DNA of 64,000 nucleotides from Anthonomus grandis grandis (taxonomy: Eukaryota > Arthropoda > Insecta > Coleoptera > Curculionidae): the NCBI RefSeq assembly GCF_022605725.1, contig NC_065551.1, forward strand, positions 3,720,001 to 3,784,000. The letters are read 5' to 3'. Below the pieces are notes generated by a model, which saw only the letters and a list, made by a program, of their open reading frames with translations, ran no database searches and was not told where the DNA came from. The number at the start of each line of letters is the position of its first letter. Position 1 is the first letter of the stretch. The translations under genes and the position numbers were made by a program. Below are positions 23,169-34,744 of this stretch, one piece after another.

Positions 23169-24935
23169 TAAAAAAAGTCAAAATATACTTTATTTCCTAA
23201 GTTTACAAACTTGTGCTAAAAGCTTCCTAATCCTAGAATTTATAATACAAGTATTTATTTGGATATACAGGATACAGGACAAAAACAGAATACAGAATCG
23301 ATTTTGATTGTACATAGAAGCATATTTTATATAATCAAAGAAAAAACCAAAAAAGAAAAGAAAAGGCGAGAACCAACATAAAACAAGAATAATAAAAAAA
23401 ATAAATAAAATAAGTCTGATCAACAGATATATGTGATTAATTTTAAATATTAAAATAAGTCGTTAAAATACTCTTCAATGCTGTAGTAATCTTTTGGTAA
23501 GATTAATTTCTTTAGTTCTATCCTAAACTTTTAAGGTCTGTAACAGTCCTAATCGAAAAAGGAACATGATTAAATATTTTACGACTAATAAATATAAGAG
23601 AGTTTCTCGTAAGTGAGCAGGTGGGAATTGCAAGAAATAAGTTGTTTATTTGACGAGTATTATGACTGGTGCAGGATGGTGGACTTACGGACTTATGTAT
23701 GAGTGTTGCAGTTTCCAATATAAAGAGTGAGAAAACGGTTAACATTCTTTCAGCTACAAAAACAGGTTTACAAGAGACTCTCAGACCAACACCACACAGA
23801 TGCCTTAATGCTTTTTTCTGAATAGTAAAAATTATGTTAAGGAGTCCCTTGGAGCACAAACCCCAAAATGGCAACCCATAACGGATATGAGAGTCTATTA
23901 AGGCGAAATAAACTGAACGAGCAAACAACCCCCCCCCAACTCATGCCTGGCAACCCTGACTGCAAAACAACCAGAAGAAAGTTTAGCAGCGAGGCCCAAA
24001 ACGTGGTTGTCAAACCTTAAACTCTCATCAATGAAGAGGCCGAGAAATCGACAATAATCCCTACCATGTAGTGGGCTCTGCTCATCAAACAAAAAACCCT
24101 CTACATTACACTTAAAGCCCAGAACAAAAGACTTATCAACATTGAATACAAGCTGATTGCAGATGCACCACTCTTTAATTTTGTGAAGGTCCTCTACCAT
24201 GAGAGATCTGACTACTTTTTTATCTTTGTTATGCCACAGATTTGTAGTATCATCGGCAAACTGAACCACTAGTCCATGCAGTGATAGAAGTCATTAACGT
24301 ATAATAAAAATAAAATAGGACCCAACACTGACCCTTGAGGTACACCACATTTAATATGTGCTATACCTGACAAAAATCCAGATGCAACCACCCTCTGGGT
24401 GCGGCCAGACAGGTATGACTTCAACCACCCCAAAGCCACTCCCCTAAATCCGTCAAATCAAGCTTTGACAGCAGTATTCCATGATCCACATAATCGAAGG
24501 CCTTGGACAGATCACAGAACACCGCTGCTGCAGCCTTCTTGGAGTTCATAGATAGATACACACTCTCCAAGAATCTGAAAATGGCATCCTGCGTGCCCTT
24601 AGATGACTGAAATCCATACTGATTAGGGGACAGCACATTGTATTTGGTCAAAAAAGAGACAATTCTCTTTTTTGCAATCCGCTCAAGAACCTTGGAGAGG
24701 GTAGACAAAATTGATATACGACGGAAGTTAGAGGGTCGGCCCAGGTTCCACCCTTATGAAGAGGGATAATCATAGCTTCCTTTAAACAGGATGGGAACTC
24801 GCCCTGAAGAAATGACTGATTGATTGCCCAAACCAAAGCACCTAAAGCGCTCGCAGGCAGAAGTGACAGCAGACGTGAAGAGATACCATCGGAACCCGAA
24901 GATCTATGATTCTTCAAGCACTGAATTGTTTCAAG
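23169..24935 (-). pseudogene. Non-LTR reverse transcriptase, 5' truncated, reverse strand
   Basis: Right to left: KNHRSSGSDGISSRLLSLLP, IIPLHKGG, LSKVLERIAKKRIVSFLTKY, NQYGFQSSKGTQDAIF, VFCDLSKAFDYVDH with the first catalytic aspartate, and in another frame CGVPQGSVLGPILFLLYVND. Then VQFADDTTNLWH (ADD box), CRFLGLFIDESLRFDNHV and SHIRYGLPFWG. Frames change near 24700, 24450, 24280 and 23930. The 3' end is an AAATAAAGTATATTTTGAC-type terminus near 23169. It is related to family A (FADDTSFTW) but distinct. It sits inside a mariner, so it is younger than that insertion. Confidence 0.85.
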
Positions 24936-24995
24936 TGTTATTCAAGTGTTTTCAAATTTCAGTAAGTGTCAAGTGCAGTTGCAAAGTTTAAAAGT

Positions 24996-26030
24996 ATGGC
25001 GCGTTTAACTGAAAAACAAAGAATTGAAATTTTGATGCAGGTAGGAAATGGCGACAAGACTCGATCACATGCCGAATTTTGCGATCTTGGTTTAACAATA
25101 AGTACCCGCAGAGGCCTATTACACGTTCAGTATTAAGCAAAATTGTAAAAAAGTTTTGAGATTTTGGTCATATTAGAGACAAATATGACCTGGACTGCCC
25201 CACGGTTCCAGAAAGCAGACAATTAGATATTTTGCTGCAGATCAGTCGGTTGGTAAAGCATGTGTTCTAAAATATTTGCATAGGAATAAATGGCATTCAT
25301 ATAAAATTCATTTCATTCAGGAGCCTATTGAAAATGATCACATCCGCAGAATAGAGTTTTGCGAAATAATGATGAATAAAAGTAATGCAAACCCACAGTT
25401 TTTAATTAACATTGTTTTCTCCGACGAGGCAATTTTTGTTAAACGGTTCTGTAAATAGGGAAAATTTTCGTTATTGGGCACCAGAAAATCACACTGAAGT
25501 ATGGAAAGTCACAGACAATTTCCCAAGAAGTTAAACGTATGGGCAGGAATTAGGAGCACGTCAATTGTGAGTCCCTATTTTATTGAGGGCGCACTTACCT
25601 CTGAAAAATATTTAGAATTGCTTCAAAATCAGATAATACCTAATTTAATTGCACTTTATCCAAATGGTGAAAACCCATTAACACCGGCAGATTCGATATG
25701 GTTCCAACAGGATGGCGCCTCCCCACACTATTAGCGAACAGTACGAGATTATCTTACCAAAATTTTCCCAAATAGATGGATTGGAAGGGGGGTTTTATTG
25801 AATGGCCAGCAAGGTCGCCAGATTTATCCCCATTGGATTTTTATCTATGGGGTTATCTTAAATCTAAAGTTTATTTTGATAAACCTGAAAGTTTAGAAGA
25901 TTTAAAAAATAGAATTAGAGCCGAAATACAACAAATCCGGCATCAAGCAATAAGTGAAGTATTACAAGAATTTGAATATTGACTTGGTTACTGTCAGGAA
26001 GTTAATGGTCAACAATTTAAATATTTATTT
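24996..26030 (+). pseudogene. Mariner-like transposase
   Basis: Starts MARLTEKQRIEILMQVGNGD, the helix-turn-helix domain. The middle is broken by deletions and stops (25100-25500), but IVFSDEAIF keeps the first catalytic aspartate. From 25501 the frame gives FPKKLNVWAGI and PYFIEGALTSEKYLELLQNQ, then WFQQDGASPHY with the second aspartate. A stop and frameshift follow, then from 25776 IEWPARSPDLSPLDFYLWGY with the third acidic residue and a complete C-terminus. DxE/D spacing and WPARSPDL place it in the mariner group. Confidence 0.85.
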
Positions 26031-26654
26031 TAATTTTTTTGTTTTGTTTTTTTTATAAACTTTCAAAAATTCATGGTTATTTATAAAAAATTAAATCGCA
26101 AATTTCTTAATAATTATTGAGGTTAGGTATAGGACATGGTATACACAATATACTTAAGATTTTAAACAGAATTAAAAAATAAATTAAAGAATGGGTAGTT
26201 CTATTTAAAAAAAAAAAAACATTTGATAGTCGTAACTCATTTTTGGTCCATCCTGTTTACATGAATTCATCATCAAAAAAATCTCAGAAATAAAAATTTA
26301 CGTGTCCGAGCGTTTTTTTTTTCGAACACACTCCTGAAATTTAAATGAATTTGTTCCACTTGCTGAACTTGCGCGTCCTCACTGTATATGTAGTATTGAG
26401 CAAATTTTTAAAAATATAGTCGTTTTTCTACTGAACAACAAGATTCAAAATCAGCTTAAAGGAAAAAGTAATAAAAAGCCTAACAAGCATAATTATTATA
26501 AGAAAATAAGTTTAAACTAAGAACATTCCTGCATTAGCATACTTTTATACATTTTTTTAAATACCTGTAATGACATATTCAAATCAAATTTGCTAAGCAA
26601 TTTGGCGTTTAAAGGTTTCGGGCCTAAATAGGAAAATGTTACAAATGTTACAGA

Positions 26655-27070
26655 GCCTAAATAGGAACAATATTACCGTTTATGAACTCTTTATGCGCTT
26701 TTTTAATGTACTTCATTAGAGTAAAGGTACTTACTATAATAAAAAGCATTTTTATGGAAATTGAATATTTTATAATTATTATAGATTTCTTAATAAGTTT
26801 TTATTACTCTACGTATATGACGACGGTTGTCCCTTGATATGATATTATGACAATATCGTTATTCACTTGTGAAAAGATCAGCTTGAATCGCGTTTTTCTC
26901 CATGGTGCGGGAGAAACGACAGAAATTTTCACTATCGTAACAGTTCACAAAAACACTGAAATGTTTCAACTTTTTTCAACCAAAAATTAAAGAAAAAACA
27001 CAGAAAATCACAAATGCCGAATGTAAACACAAAGCCGTTTCTCAAGATGACACGCAAGATTTTCATACTC
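26655..27070. mobile_element. Deleted relative of the 3265-6538 element
   Basis: The left half (26665-26800: AATATTACCGTTTATGA and CATTTTTATGGAAATT) matches 3680-3830, and the right half (26810-27060: TCTACGTATATGACGACGG, CAAAAATTAAAGAAAA) matches 5910-6160 in the same order. About 2.1 kb between them is missing. The terminal inverted repeats are not seen, so it is a truncated or internally deleted copy. It lies in the l(2)gl intron. Confidence 0.65.
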
Positions 27071-27692
27071 ATACTCATATATTACCAAAATTAAATTATT
27101 ACATACATCTTTATATGTATTATACAAAAATTTATATGTTTACTATTGTAATTATATTAGGTACCTAGAAAACCTAATTTCTGTATGTACCATAATAACT
27201 ATAATACTAAAAGTTTAACAATAAAAACTAACTGGATAAATATTAAAATAAGATATAGTTGTGCACCATTTGCTCAAACTCATAACAAAACTTAATTAGC
27301 TTGATAATTGAATTAAAAAGAAAAAAAAAGTTTTATTATTTTGAATCAAGAAAAACGATTCAGAATAATGTTGAAAACTTTTCGAAATTATGAACTATAA
27401 AAGTGATACATTTCAACAAAAGTGATTTGATATTATTATTAGTATAGTTTGGTGTTTGATTGCATAGAGGTTGAACTTTTAACAATTTTTAATTGCTTTC
27501 ATCTCTTTTTTTTTTTGCAATTTTTATATTTACTTGCTTGAACTATTGTATTGATTATGTTGCAAAAAAACGGTATTATTAAATATTAAGTCTAATCTGA
27601 TTAACCCTTTATTTGTATTTGTTAAACTGCTTATTACGTTATATGTATTCTTTTAAACTATTTTCCGTATTCATTTTGCTATTTTTTATCAG
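27071..27692. other. Intron sequence, nothing recognised
   Basis: AT-rich l(2)gl intron up to the acceptor of exon D. No repeat ends or coding motifs are seen. Confidence 0.5.
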
Positions 27693-27931
27693 GCAGCTAT
27701 ATGGAATGGGATGTTACCCAGTCAGAAAAGCCCTGCGGAGAACCGATCTCCACATACGGCCCGTACGCCTGCAAAGCCATCCCTAAAATTGCGGTAAAAG
27801 AACTAAACGGTGAACAACTCATCGTTTTTTCTGGAGGGCTGCCTAGAGCCAATTATGGAGACAAATATTCCGTCTCGGTGATCCACGGAGAAAATGGAGA
27901 TAATCATGTGGCATTCGATTTTACTAGCAAG
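27693..27931 (+). CDS. l(2)gl: l(2)gl exon D
   Basis: Encodes GSYMEWDV, then GPYACKAIPKIAVKELNGEQ and LIVFSGGLPRANYGDKYSVS, ending HVAFDFTSK. The fly counterparts are GSYATW, PYGPDPCKSINR, IVFSGGMPRSAYGDHNCVSV and DFTSK. The acceptor is TTTTTTATCAG and its first two bases complete the glycine codon split at 22190. The donor AAG|GTAAAC at 27932 is phase 0 and opens a 16.7-kb intron. Confidence 0.95.
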
Positions 27932-28150
27932 GTAAACGCAGATTTGAAGTAATATTTTTTTTTGCAAAGTATGGTTTCCGGTTTATAAGTAGTTACTAGA
28001 CACAGACACACCTAAATTATTTTCTTTTTTGTTGATTGAGGCACAACAATAAAAAATTACAGAAAATGCGATTGAAAGTGATAGACATTGGTAAAGTAAT
28101 AAAGTCTTAATTTTTGAACTTTCATTTTCTTTATTTTAAATTTAGCACGT

Positions 28151-28183
28151 CGCACAGTGGGGCGAGGTATATGGGTCCCGTGC
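28151..28183 (+). repeat. Putative Transib terminal repeat with RSS-like heptamer
   Basis: CACAGTGGGGCGAGG stands at the expected 3' boundary of the reverse-strand Transib relic. Transib termini are known to begin with a heptamer close to the V(D)J recombination signal, and CACAGTG is exactly the consensus RSS heptamer. Only one end is visible, so this is an inference; the right end was not found. Confidence 0.4.
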
Positions 28184-28399
28184 TCAAAATTTACTGATGG
28201 TGTAAAATTGTTGTTTTATGAATAGTTTGCAAATTTTTTGGTAAATTAAACAATATTAATATTTTATTTTGTATTTCATGCCATTTTGAAGCCATAGATA
28301 GAAAAAGAAAGGGTTTGAAAAAATCACAAAACAAATTGTCCCAAAAAATGTATTAAAATAAAAAAAAAAATCTCTTAAAACTAAACATAAATACAAAAA

Positions 28400-29832
28400 A
28401 CCAATAACTGTACTTCATGTGAGTCAGTCATGATTGCTAATTTTCATAGGGCCCTTGACTCTGATAATCTAGTACTTGTTGTGTTTTTGGATTTTAAGAG
28501 AGCGTTTGAAACCGTGAGTAGAGAAATTTTAATTAGGAAATTAGAACGGTTAGGCCTTAAACATAATGTATTGAAATGGTTTCAATCTTATCCAAGTGGT
28601 AGAGTTCAGTGAGTCAGGTACAAAAATAGTTCATCTGAAAGTGTTAATGCAAAGCATGGTGTGCCGCAGGGAACGGTCTTGGGTCCCTTGCTATTTTTAT
28701 TGTATATCAACGATATGGTGGATGTAGTGCGGGGGTGTAATGTGGTGTTGTTTGCGGACGATACAATGTTATATGTGGTGGGTAAAGACATTCATCCACT
28801 GCAACAGATCATGAATGTTGAACTAAATAACTTATTCATCTAGCTTTGTAGAAATAAACTAAGTTTAAATGCGAGTAAATCCAAGTTTTGTATATTTGGC
28901 AAGAGATCTAGATTAAGTTCTATAGACATGGGCAATGTACAGATTTCTGCGAATGGGGAAAGTATTTTGTACGACAAAGAAATCAAATATTTGGGAACAA
29001 TTTTCGATGCCAATCTGAATTTCCATGCTCATGCAGATTATGTAATGAGAAAATTAAAAAAAAAAATTGGATTTATCACAAGATTTGGAAAAAATTTGTC
29101 AATGTACACCAAAATAAAACTTTACAACGCCATTGCTCTTTCTCATTTACAGTTCTGTTCAACATAATGGTTTAACTTGCCACAGTATAGAATTGACCAA
29201 CTGGAAAGAATTCAAAATAGAGCTATGAGACTCATTCTAAATTGTAATCGTTACACGCCTGTTGTCTCTATGTTGGGTATCCTAGATATGTTGTCTGTAC
29301 ATCAAAGAGTTATGTATAATGTCTGTTTATTTATTTTTAAATTGAAACATCAGATACTGCCCGATTATATTTGTAATAAATTAAGAGTTTTTGGAGATAT
29401 ACATAACGATAATACGAGAAACTATATAGACTTCATACTGGTCGATAGATGCAACCCAAATGCATAATTCAGTTCTATACAAAAGTTTAATTCTATTTAA
29501 CAACTTGCCTGCTAACATCAAAAATTGTCCTCTTTAAATCAATTCCGAGGGCTCTTGGGAGAATTTATCATGAATAAATAATATTGTGTTTGTTATGTTA
29601 TTTTAAGTATATAGTTTATTAAATTTTACTATAGTGTGCATTGTTTCCGCTTTATTCATCACCTTGATTGTGGGTTTATCTGTTGACTGGGTATTTCCGG
29701 GCCAATCAAGACTATCTATGGACGAACCAGAGTGCCCTGGTAGAGTTATGGCCAACTTATACTTTCACTTTATTTTTCATTTGTTTTTATTAAATGTAGC
29801 TTTTTTGCTAAATAAAGATATTATTATTATAA
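28400..29832 (+). pseudogene. Jockey-type non-LTR reverse transcriptase, 5' truncated
   Basis: Reads VVFLDFKRAFETVSREIL (first catalytic aspartate), then HGVPQGTVLGPLLFLLYIND, VVLFADDTMLYVVGKD (ADD box), KYLGTIFDANLNFHAH and QLERIQNRAMRLILNCN. Stops or shifts occur near 28610, 28842 and 29167, otherwise it is one frame. A 3' UTR ends AATAAAGATATTATTATT at about 29815-29832, an (ATT)n tail. It is inserted in the C-terminal coding end of the Transib relic, which continues from 29833. Same broad family as 53009-54510. Confidence 0.85.
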
Positions 29833-29939
29833 TAAACTTCTGGTTCCTCCAGCATATCAATAACTTCTGGGTCGATTTTTTTTTTGGGGTAGTTAGGGTA
29901 ATTTCTATAGGAAACTTATTAGAGGGTCTGATGATAAAA

Positions 29940-31706
29940 AAAGTCAATTAAAAATATCAGTAAGATTATCGGTTTTTGAACTTTTGCTACTAAACTCTTC
30001 TCTGTACGATTTTAAATCTTTGTTACGGGCTTCTTTGCTTAGCATCCCAATAGACAAAAGAGCTTTACTCACTATTTGGGGACCATGAACCAGAATTTTA
30101 CGCAATGTTGCAATGAGTCATTAGCATCCAGGAGTACAGATTAACGTAAAGCTTCGCAATATTTAAACAAAACTAGCCCACTTGAGAGAGTTTGTATTAT
30201 ACCTATAAATTATTTTTATTAACTCTTGGTCGAGATGGGTTATACTCGCAGAAATTTCATAATTTTGAAACAAAAATCGAGCAACATTTACATCATTACT
30301 GTTCCCAGTCCCGGGTTTTGGTTTGTCGATTATTAAAGATAAGCGAGTTTTAAATTCCTGTTGTATTTGTATTTTATTCTTTTCTACTACTATCTTGGTA
30401 TTCTGGTAAGAAGAAACGGGTAATTTATATGACAAATTCAATAAAGATTCAAACATTCGAATCCATGCATGTAAAATAGATATTCCAAATGATACAAATT
30501 GCGTTTTGCCAGGTTTTTGTAACATTTTTTTCAAATCATTAAACTGTGTTGAAGTGACATCGCACAAGTCGCATCTCATTGAGGAATTTGTGTCTGAAAG
30601 TAAATTACAGAATTTTCCATCAACCATCGTAAATATTGGCTTATGTTCTACCAAATATAATTTGCCATCCATTGACATTTCTTTGGGTACCAAATTCTTA
30701 ATCTGGGCATCTATGTCTTCTTTCTTAGCCAACTCTTTAGTTTCCTTTTGATACTGAAGACTTATGGGTCTGCAAAAACGTGGTGATGAAGGTTTTGGAT
30801 TCTGCCATAAAGTAATTTATTTATTTTCTTGTTAAAGAGTAAGCCGCAAAGGAACCAAACAACTTATATTTATCATCCGATGCTTTAGAAATACATTTTT
30901 GTTTGTACTGTGTGTGACTGAAGCTCCCATCAAATCCCCATTTTGAATATAAAGTTATTTTATCATAACTTGTCATCGATTGTGTTTCCAAAACCTTCTT
31001 TTGCGTTTAAATTAATCTGGTTGCTATATGATCCAAAAGAAATTGTACCGGTACTGCGGCTTCCGATTCAGTGACCTGAATGTCGTTTGGATACGAAGAG
31101 GGTTTTTCTTCCTGTACCAGTTTATATGATGGAAAAATTTCTGGTGCATAACTTCTAACTAACTCGTACTGTTTTCTGCAGAGTTGAGCCTCAATAATCA
31201 ATGACACAGCCTCTCTCGGTGAAATTTTTGTTGTTTTAGTCGTATAACTTATATTTAGGCAGTCTTTTGCGTAACCCGGGTTTTCAGAAACTTCTTTTAT
31301 TACTGCAACCTCATTCGACCTTCCAGTAGCTCTTAATTTCATTTGCGTAGCATAACTCAAAACATCTGCATCCGTTTCTGCTCTCAATTGAGCACTTTTA
31401 CGACCCTTTGATTTATCCGAGCACAAATGAAATGACAATAATGACCTTCCACCTTTTGAAGGTGATAACTTGGTAAATTCACAAAATCCTTCGAGCCATG
31501 TACTTTCATTTAGTATTATCCGCTCTGTGTGTCTATTATTATTTGGCCCTTTGATTTGCAGCTGGGTTTTAAGGTTCCTTTCTGCCGTTCTTAAGTGGTT
31601 AATTGGGCAGGAAGTTTTGGCAGCAACAAAGCTCACAACCTTTCCAAATTTGCTATCAAATGCTTTGTACATGCTTTTTCCAAAAACTTCTATTGAAGTT
31701 GGCCTC
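29940..31706 (-). pseudogene. Transib transposase (RAG1-core homologue)
   Basis: Right to left. Frame 31672-31007 gives LRTAERNLKTQL, LSYATQMKLRATGRSNEV and SPREAVSLIIEAQL. Then, in broken frame near 30970, KWGFDGSFSHTQYKQK holds the first catalytic aspartate, and 30790 gives FCRPI. Frame 30732-30163 gives MRCDLCDVTSTQFNDL, GISILHAWIRMFESLLNLSY and PKPGTGNSND with NVARFLF. A last shift leads to KILVHGPQIVSKALLSIGML and SKEARNKDLKSYREE, where the final catalytic glutamate is expected. CDLCDVT, NGNxAR and the HxPQI...EA...K pattern parallel RAG1 CTLCDAT, NGNFARK and HVPEI...E...NK. Several frameshifts make it a pseudogene. Confidence 0.82.
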
Positions 31707-34182
31707 TTAATTTATAATAATAATAATAAAGATTTTTATTTCAATTAATATACATTATAAATACAAGATTTTAAAGTAATGGCGAAGTCTAGCCCTAGAG
31801 GCTACTCTAACTTAACCATAAAAAGAAAAAATTGCATATGGTTTTTTTTTAATTACCTGAACTAAGAATAATAAAATTAAGATTCTATTCCATAAAACTA
31901 TAATATAATACTTATAGGTTAAACATAACAATAATGAGGTTTATAGAGTCTTGCCGGGAGAGATGAACAAAGTAATACGTATTTTGATTTAATATTAAGA
32001 ATATATAAGGTTATAGATGCAGGAGCCCATTTAAAATCAAATATGATTAAACAATAAATATTATAAAATAATAAGAATCTTGTTTGTTCATATAAAATCT
32101 AAGGCTAAAGGACTGTATGTACATGATGGCATGCCCTCCTACGGTTGTTTTTGAAATAGATATTCCCTAAATTTATACTTAAATTTAAAAGTTTAAACTC
32201 ATTAGGTATATTATTATATAATTCAATAGCATTAAACAGAAATTTTTTTTGTAAAAAGCAGATTTACATGTAGGCATAGTGAAGAATCCTTTATTTCTTA
32301 TGTTCAAATTATGTACTTTACCCCTAGGAATAAACTTAGTTTTTAATTTTATTATTGAAGAAGTTGATACTGGTACTGTAACAATCTTGTGTACAAAATT
32401 TGCTAAATGAAGCTTGCACCTATTTGACATGTTAAGCCATTAAGTTTCTTTTATTTTATGTGATATATGTTCATTCCTTTTAATACCATATATTAATCTG
32501 CAACAAGAATTTTGCATTTTTTGGATTCTTTCTTGTTCTGCTAATCGAAGACATGGCATGTATATAAAATCACAGTACGAATAATGGCTCAGGACGAGAC
32601 CATCACACAGTTTTTTTTTTAAATCTAAAATTAAGCGAATGTCTTTGGCTGTATATTAATTTAAGAGAAAGGAAAGATTTTTTATTTAAATGCTTAATGT
32701 GCTCGCTGTAACGTAAATTTTGATCGAGGATTAATCCAAGGTTTTTAGCTGAAGTAACATAGGTGAGTTTTAAGCCGTCTAACACAATATCAACGTTTTT
32801 CTTAATAATGTTGCTGTTTTTATTATTGGCAATACATAAAAGTTTTGATTATGCTGATAATGTTCTAATATTTTTCAAGTCCAGATTGACCTTCTGCGCC
32901 GCATCGACATAGTTAGATGTGTCAAAATTGTATACAAGCTGTGTGTCGTCAGCGAAAGCAGTGACTGTGCAGTAACTAGAAGATTGAAGAATATCAGCAG
33001 TATATAATATAAAAAGTAGCGGAGACAGAATTGATCCTTGGGGCACACCAGATCGAATTTTTATAGTTTCAGAGCAACGTGTATTGTACGAAACTTTTTG
33101 GGATCGATCACTCAGAAAAGAAGAAATAATGTTTACAGACTCATCCGTAAACCCGTAATAGTGAAGTTTGGCGCAAAGAAGTGAATGGTCCAAAGTGTCA
33201 AAAGCCTTTGAATAGTCTAATAAGACCAAACGGCTGGCCAGTCCCTTATCGTTTGACTCGATAATGCTATTTGTAACGATGCTAGGGCACTAGATGTATT
33301 AGAGTTTTTGAGGAAGGCACATTGGTTATCCGGAATAATATGATGATCGGTCACAAACGCATACATCTGATCGTATAAGATTTTTTCAAATACCTTTGAA
33401 AGTGCTGGCAAAATGCTTATAAATCGAAGATCTGATAAAGATGCAGGATTCCTAATTTTCGTAATGGTTTGCCAATTGCTGTTTTCCAAGAATTGGGAAA
33501 ATATTGTTGTTCAATACAGCAATTGACTATATGTTGAATATATGTGTCTAAGAAGGGGCTACATAACTCTAACATGGAAACAAGTATATTATCTGTACCT
33601 TGCGCATTTGTTTTTATTGAGTGTATAGCTGCATGGATAGCTTCTGTAGTGGAAAGAGTAAAATTAAAAGATAAGTTTTCGTTCCATGTATTATTTTTGT
33701 AAAAGTTGATATTTTCAGTACCTTTGGTAGAAACATTCTGTAGAAATGATCCAAAATAATTATTTATAGAATCACGGTTGGATAGATGAGAAGGCAAGTT
33801 GTAGCTCTTGGAAGTCGTAACGCCAATGTTGGATAGATATTTCCAGGTTTTAGATGGATTATTTTGAACACAGATGTATTCAATGTTTTGTTTTTTAGCC
33901 TTTTTTACTATTTTAACTAGGTTGTTACGAAATTGGTTGTATAAGAGGCGATTTTCATTTGAGCGGTTTTGTTTAAATTATTGTAAAGCTAAGTTTCGTT
34001 TATTTCGTGCCATTACGACCTCCTTATTAACCCATGGAGCCGGTTTTTTTGAGACTTTAACCTCCCTTAATGGTACATGGACTTCAAAAAGGGCTAAAAT
34101 TGTTTCATTAAGTATTTTAATTTTTTCGTCGATATTATCAGTCTGCAAAATTTTGATTTTGAATTTGGCAAGACACATCTAG
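31706..34182 (-). pseudogene. Non-LTR retrotransposon with (TAA)n tail, 5' truncated
   Basis: Right to left: the linker between endonuclease and reverse transcriptase (APWVNKEVVMARNKRN at about 34050, then NNPSKTWKYLSNIG in another frame), AQGTDNILVSMLELCSPFL, FILPALSKVFEKILYDQMYA region near 33400, LLDYSKAFDTLDHSLLCAKL (first catalytic aspartate), GVPQGSILSPLLFILYTADI and TAFADDTQLVYNF (ADD box), LGLILDQNLRYSEHI, and a C-terminus ending near 32185 with RNKGFFTMPTCKSAFY. Frameshifts occur at 33480, 33220 and 32830. The 3' end is an AATAATAATAAT tail at 31706-31720, which cuts the Transib relic. Confidence 0.85.
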
Positions 34183-34225
34183 AACAAAAAAATAAAAAAA
34201 ACAAAAAAAAAATAAAAAATTTCTT

Positions 34226-34330
34226 CAAATTGCGCAACTTGCTTTTACTTTTAGATCCACATTTAAAAAGTTAAAGGTCCATAGAATATTGTGGCATAGT
34301 CAAATCATAAAGCGAGTTGCGCAATTTTAG
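34226..34330. repeat. 100-bp hairpin with 19-bp arms
   Basis: AAATTGCGCAACTTGCTTT (34227-34245) and AAAGCGAGTTGCGCAATTT (34309-34327) are inverted copies with one mismatch, enclosing 63 bases. No coding sequence. It could be a minimal MITE. Confidence 0.6.
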
Positions 34331-34744
34331 GATAAAGAAAAAAGGAATAAATGCAAAAATTTAAATATTACCTATATATATAGACAAAAAGTCCAGATAT
34401 TCTTATACGTGTAAAAGCTACATACCTCGGTTATCATTCGCCATATTTCAGCTTAATTAAAAATTTCAAAATTAGCGTAGTTACATATAAACAAAATTCA
34501 CTTCACTTTCGCTTTACTTGAAACGCTCAGATCGATAGCCGACTATTGCCAGGCAATAACATGTAAACATCTTTTATATTTTTACATGTAATTGGACATG
34601 TAATTTTGGATGTAATTTTTTTCATTTAGGCTAAAAGAGCATGAAAAAACATAAAAACTGGCGTAAACCGTAATTCCATATCTTATTTTATTCCGAAATT
34701 ATTAAGTAAAATGTTTTTGAACAATGAAAATAAAACTCCAGAAC

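Larger units (their letters stand above)
22905..26257 (+). mobile_element. Mariner element inserted at the palindrome centre
   Basis: Termini TACAGGGTAAACCAAAAAT (left) and the complement of AACAGGATGGACCAAAAAT (right) are imperfect inverted repeats of about 35 bp. TA flanks both ends, and outside them the palindrome arms resume as CATG on each side. The transposase is at 24996-26030. A reverse-strand retrotransposon (23169-24935) separates the left terminal region from the gene. A partial second copy of the family is at 40756-41318. Confidence 0.8.
22813..26384. mobile_element. Palindromic TA-flanked element entered at its centre
   Basis: Ends are inverted copies: CAGTGAGGACGCGCA on the left and its complement on the right, flanked by TA (22811-22812, 26385-26386). 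The similarity continues through GGAACAAATTCATTTAAA and GTGTTCGAAAAAAAAA to GATGATGAATTCATG on both arms. So the original element was a foldback of roughly 220-250 bp. The left arm lacks some 40 bases present in the right arm. A mariner (22905-26257) occupies the exact centre. Confidence 0.8.
28151..31706 (-). mobile_element. Transib (RAG1-like) transposon relic
   Basis: Reverse-strand element made of a coding part (29940-31706), a forward retrotransposon inserted into its C-terminal coding end (28400-29832), a 3' UTR and a possible terminal repeat at 28151. On the right it is cut by the (TAA)n tail of another retrotransposon at 31706. The N-terminal region and right terminus are not visible and may lie beyond 34182 or be lost. 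Confidence 0.7.

Noticed and set aside
28145..28160. A second Transib terminus at CACTGTG-like words elsewhere (for example 42830 or 55911)
   Set aside because: These lack the following GGGCGAGG-type match and are not next to Transib sequence.
29634..29951. Forward frame of 105 codons
   Set aside because: It spans the 3' UTR and (ATT)n tail of one retrotransposon and continues into antisense Transib sequence.
31470..31748. Forward open frame of 92 codons
   Set aside because: It lies antisense to the Transib coding region and has no motif of its own.
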